Assembly: GCA_024802545.1 (NCBI GenBank)
Contig: CP103416.1
Location: 1,426,001-1,490,000 of the forward strand
Origin: SAR92 clade bacterium H455
Lineage (GTDB): Bacteria; Pseudomonadota; Gammaproteobacteria; Pseudomonadales; Porticoccaceae
Reading direction: 5' to 3'
Length of the DNA stretch: 64,000 nt
The notes beneath the pieces were generated by a model. That model saw only the letters and a list, made by a program, of their open reading frames with translations, did not search any database and was not told the DNA's origin. Position numbers and translations under genes: made by a program. Positions 63,558 through 64,000 of this stretch are shown one piece after another (position 1 is the stretch's first letter; every line of letters begins with the position of its first letter).

Positions 63558-64000
63558 ATGCAGAATAACAGAGAAATAGATGTAGTGGTCTACGGTGCCA
63601 CAGGTTTTACTGGACGGCTGGTCGCGGAATATTTGAACAACCAATACGGTGTCAATGGCGAGATTAAGTGGGCTATGGCAGGACGCAGCCAGGCCAAGCT
63701 CGAGGCTGTGCGCGATGAGATGGGTGTTTCAGCTGATGTACCTTTAATCGTTGCCGATGCTGCAGACTTGGCTTCGTTAACTGCAATGGTACTGAGCAGT
63801 AAGGTTATCTTGACCACTGTTGGCCCTTATCAGCTGTATGGCAATGAGTTGGTTGCTGCCTGTGCTGAGCATGGCACTGACTATGTGGATCTCTGTGGTG
63901 AGCCCGCTTGGATGCATCAGATGATTGCGGCGCACGCGGCAGCGGCTGAGGCCAGTGGCGCACGAATTGTCTTTTCCTGTGGTTTTGATTCGATTCCCTT
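63558..64000 (+). CDS. Saccharopine dehydrogenase-like / trans-acting enoyl reductase (3' end outside window)
   Basis: About 147 codons visible from the ATG at 63558, running off the right edge. The Rossmann start VVYGATGFTGRLVAEYL and the following AGRSQAKLEAVRDEMG, VGPYQLYGNELVAACAEHGTDYVDLCGEP and ARIVFSCGFDSIPF are typical of the saccharopine dehydrogenase-like oxidoreductase / trans-acting enoyl reductase group. The reaction is probably NADPH-dependent reduction, possibly on lipids. It is divergent from the fadJ-like gene. Confidence 0.88.
   Translation, partial: MQNNREIDVVVYGATGFTGRLVAEYLNNQYGVNGEIKWAMAGRSQAKLEAVRDEMGVSADVPLIVADAADLASLTAMVLSSKVILTTVGPYQLYGNELVAACAEHGTDYVDLCGEPAWMHQMIAAHAAAAEASGARIVFSCGFDSIP

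Overview
The window looks like chromosomal DNA from a marine gammaproteobacterium, probably of the Cellvibrionales type (SAR92/Porticoccaceae- or Halieaceae-like). This rests on the ubiE-ubiJ-ubiB-hisI-hisE-tatABC order, the neighbouring hslVU, the giant NAD-dependent glutamate dehydrogenase, several TauD-type dioxygenases and the moderate GC content. The species assignment is inference. I saw no rRNA, tRNA, CRISPR array, prophage or insertion sequence. Both ends cut genes: dnaE2 on the left, a saccharopine-dehydrogenase-like gene on the right.

Positions 1-14,000 are almost all minus strand. They hold SOS-controlled dnaE2 (perfect LexA box), then ubiE-ubiJ-ubiB-hisI-hisE-tatA-tatB-tatC, hslV-hslU with a DUF971 gene, a GST-like protein, a crotonase and a DUF2459 protein. 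The tat genes are split by about 600 bp of repeats, including a palindromic element that recurs inverted 31 kb away. Positions 14,100-20,100 (plus strand) carry a semialdehyde dehydrogenase/aminotransferase pair, an SDR, an alpha/beta hydrolase behind an SD-like tandem repeat, and an aromatic aminotransferase.

Positions 20,091-22,331 are a small insertion. A segment with a truncated aldo/keto reductase and a compact ECF-sigma operon is bounded by two 121-bp direct copies of the aminotransferase/shikimate-kinase junction. Next come the kinase, an orphan ParA-like ATPase and a complete Bat/MoxR operon (moxR-DUF58-DUF4381-batA-batB/C-batD). Divergent from it is the 1621-aa glutamate dehydrogenase. 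Positions 36,000-42,500 hold a dioxygenase/FAD-oxidase pair, a broken LysR gene, a two-domain lipoprotein esterase, a thioesterase and a DUF2452 protein.

Positions 42,962-48,553 hold the most notable unit: a 1712-residue secreted HYR-repeat protein ending in a Gly-Gly-Gly-Gly-Cys / hydrophobic / Arg-Arg-Arg tail. It lies tail to tail with a CPBP-type glutamic intramembrane protease. This looks like a dedicated protein-sorting pair of the JDVT-CTERM type. Positions 51,837-57,785 are a five-gene uptake-and-oxidation operon (sodium symporter, Gfo/Idh/MocA dehydrogenase, xylose-reductase-like AKR, TauD dioxygenase, secreted hydrolase) of unknown substrate. Then come a PhnD/PhnC/fused-PhnE transporter whose binding protein resembles the putative selenate type, a FadJ-like beta-oxidation enzyme and the partial last gene.
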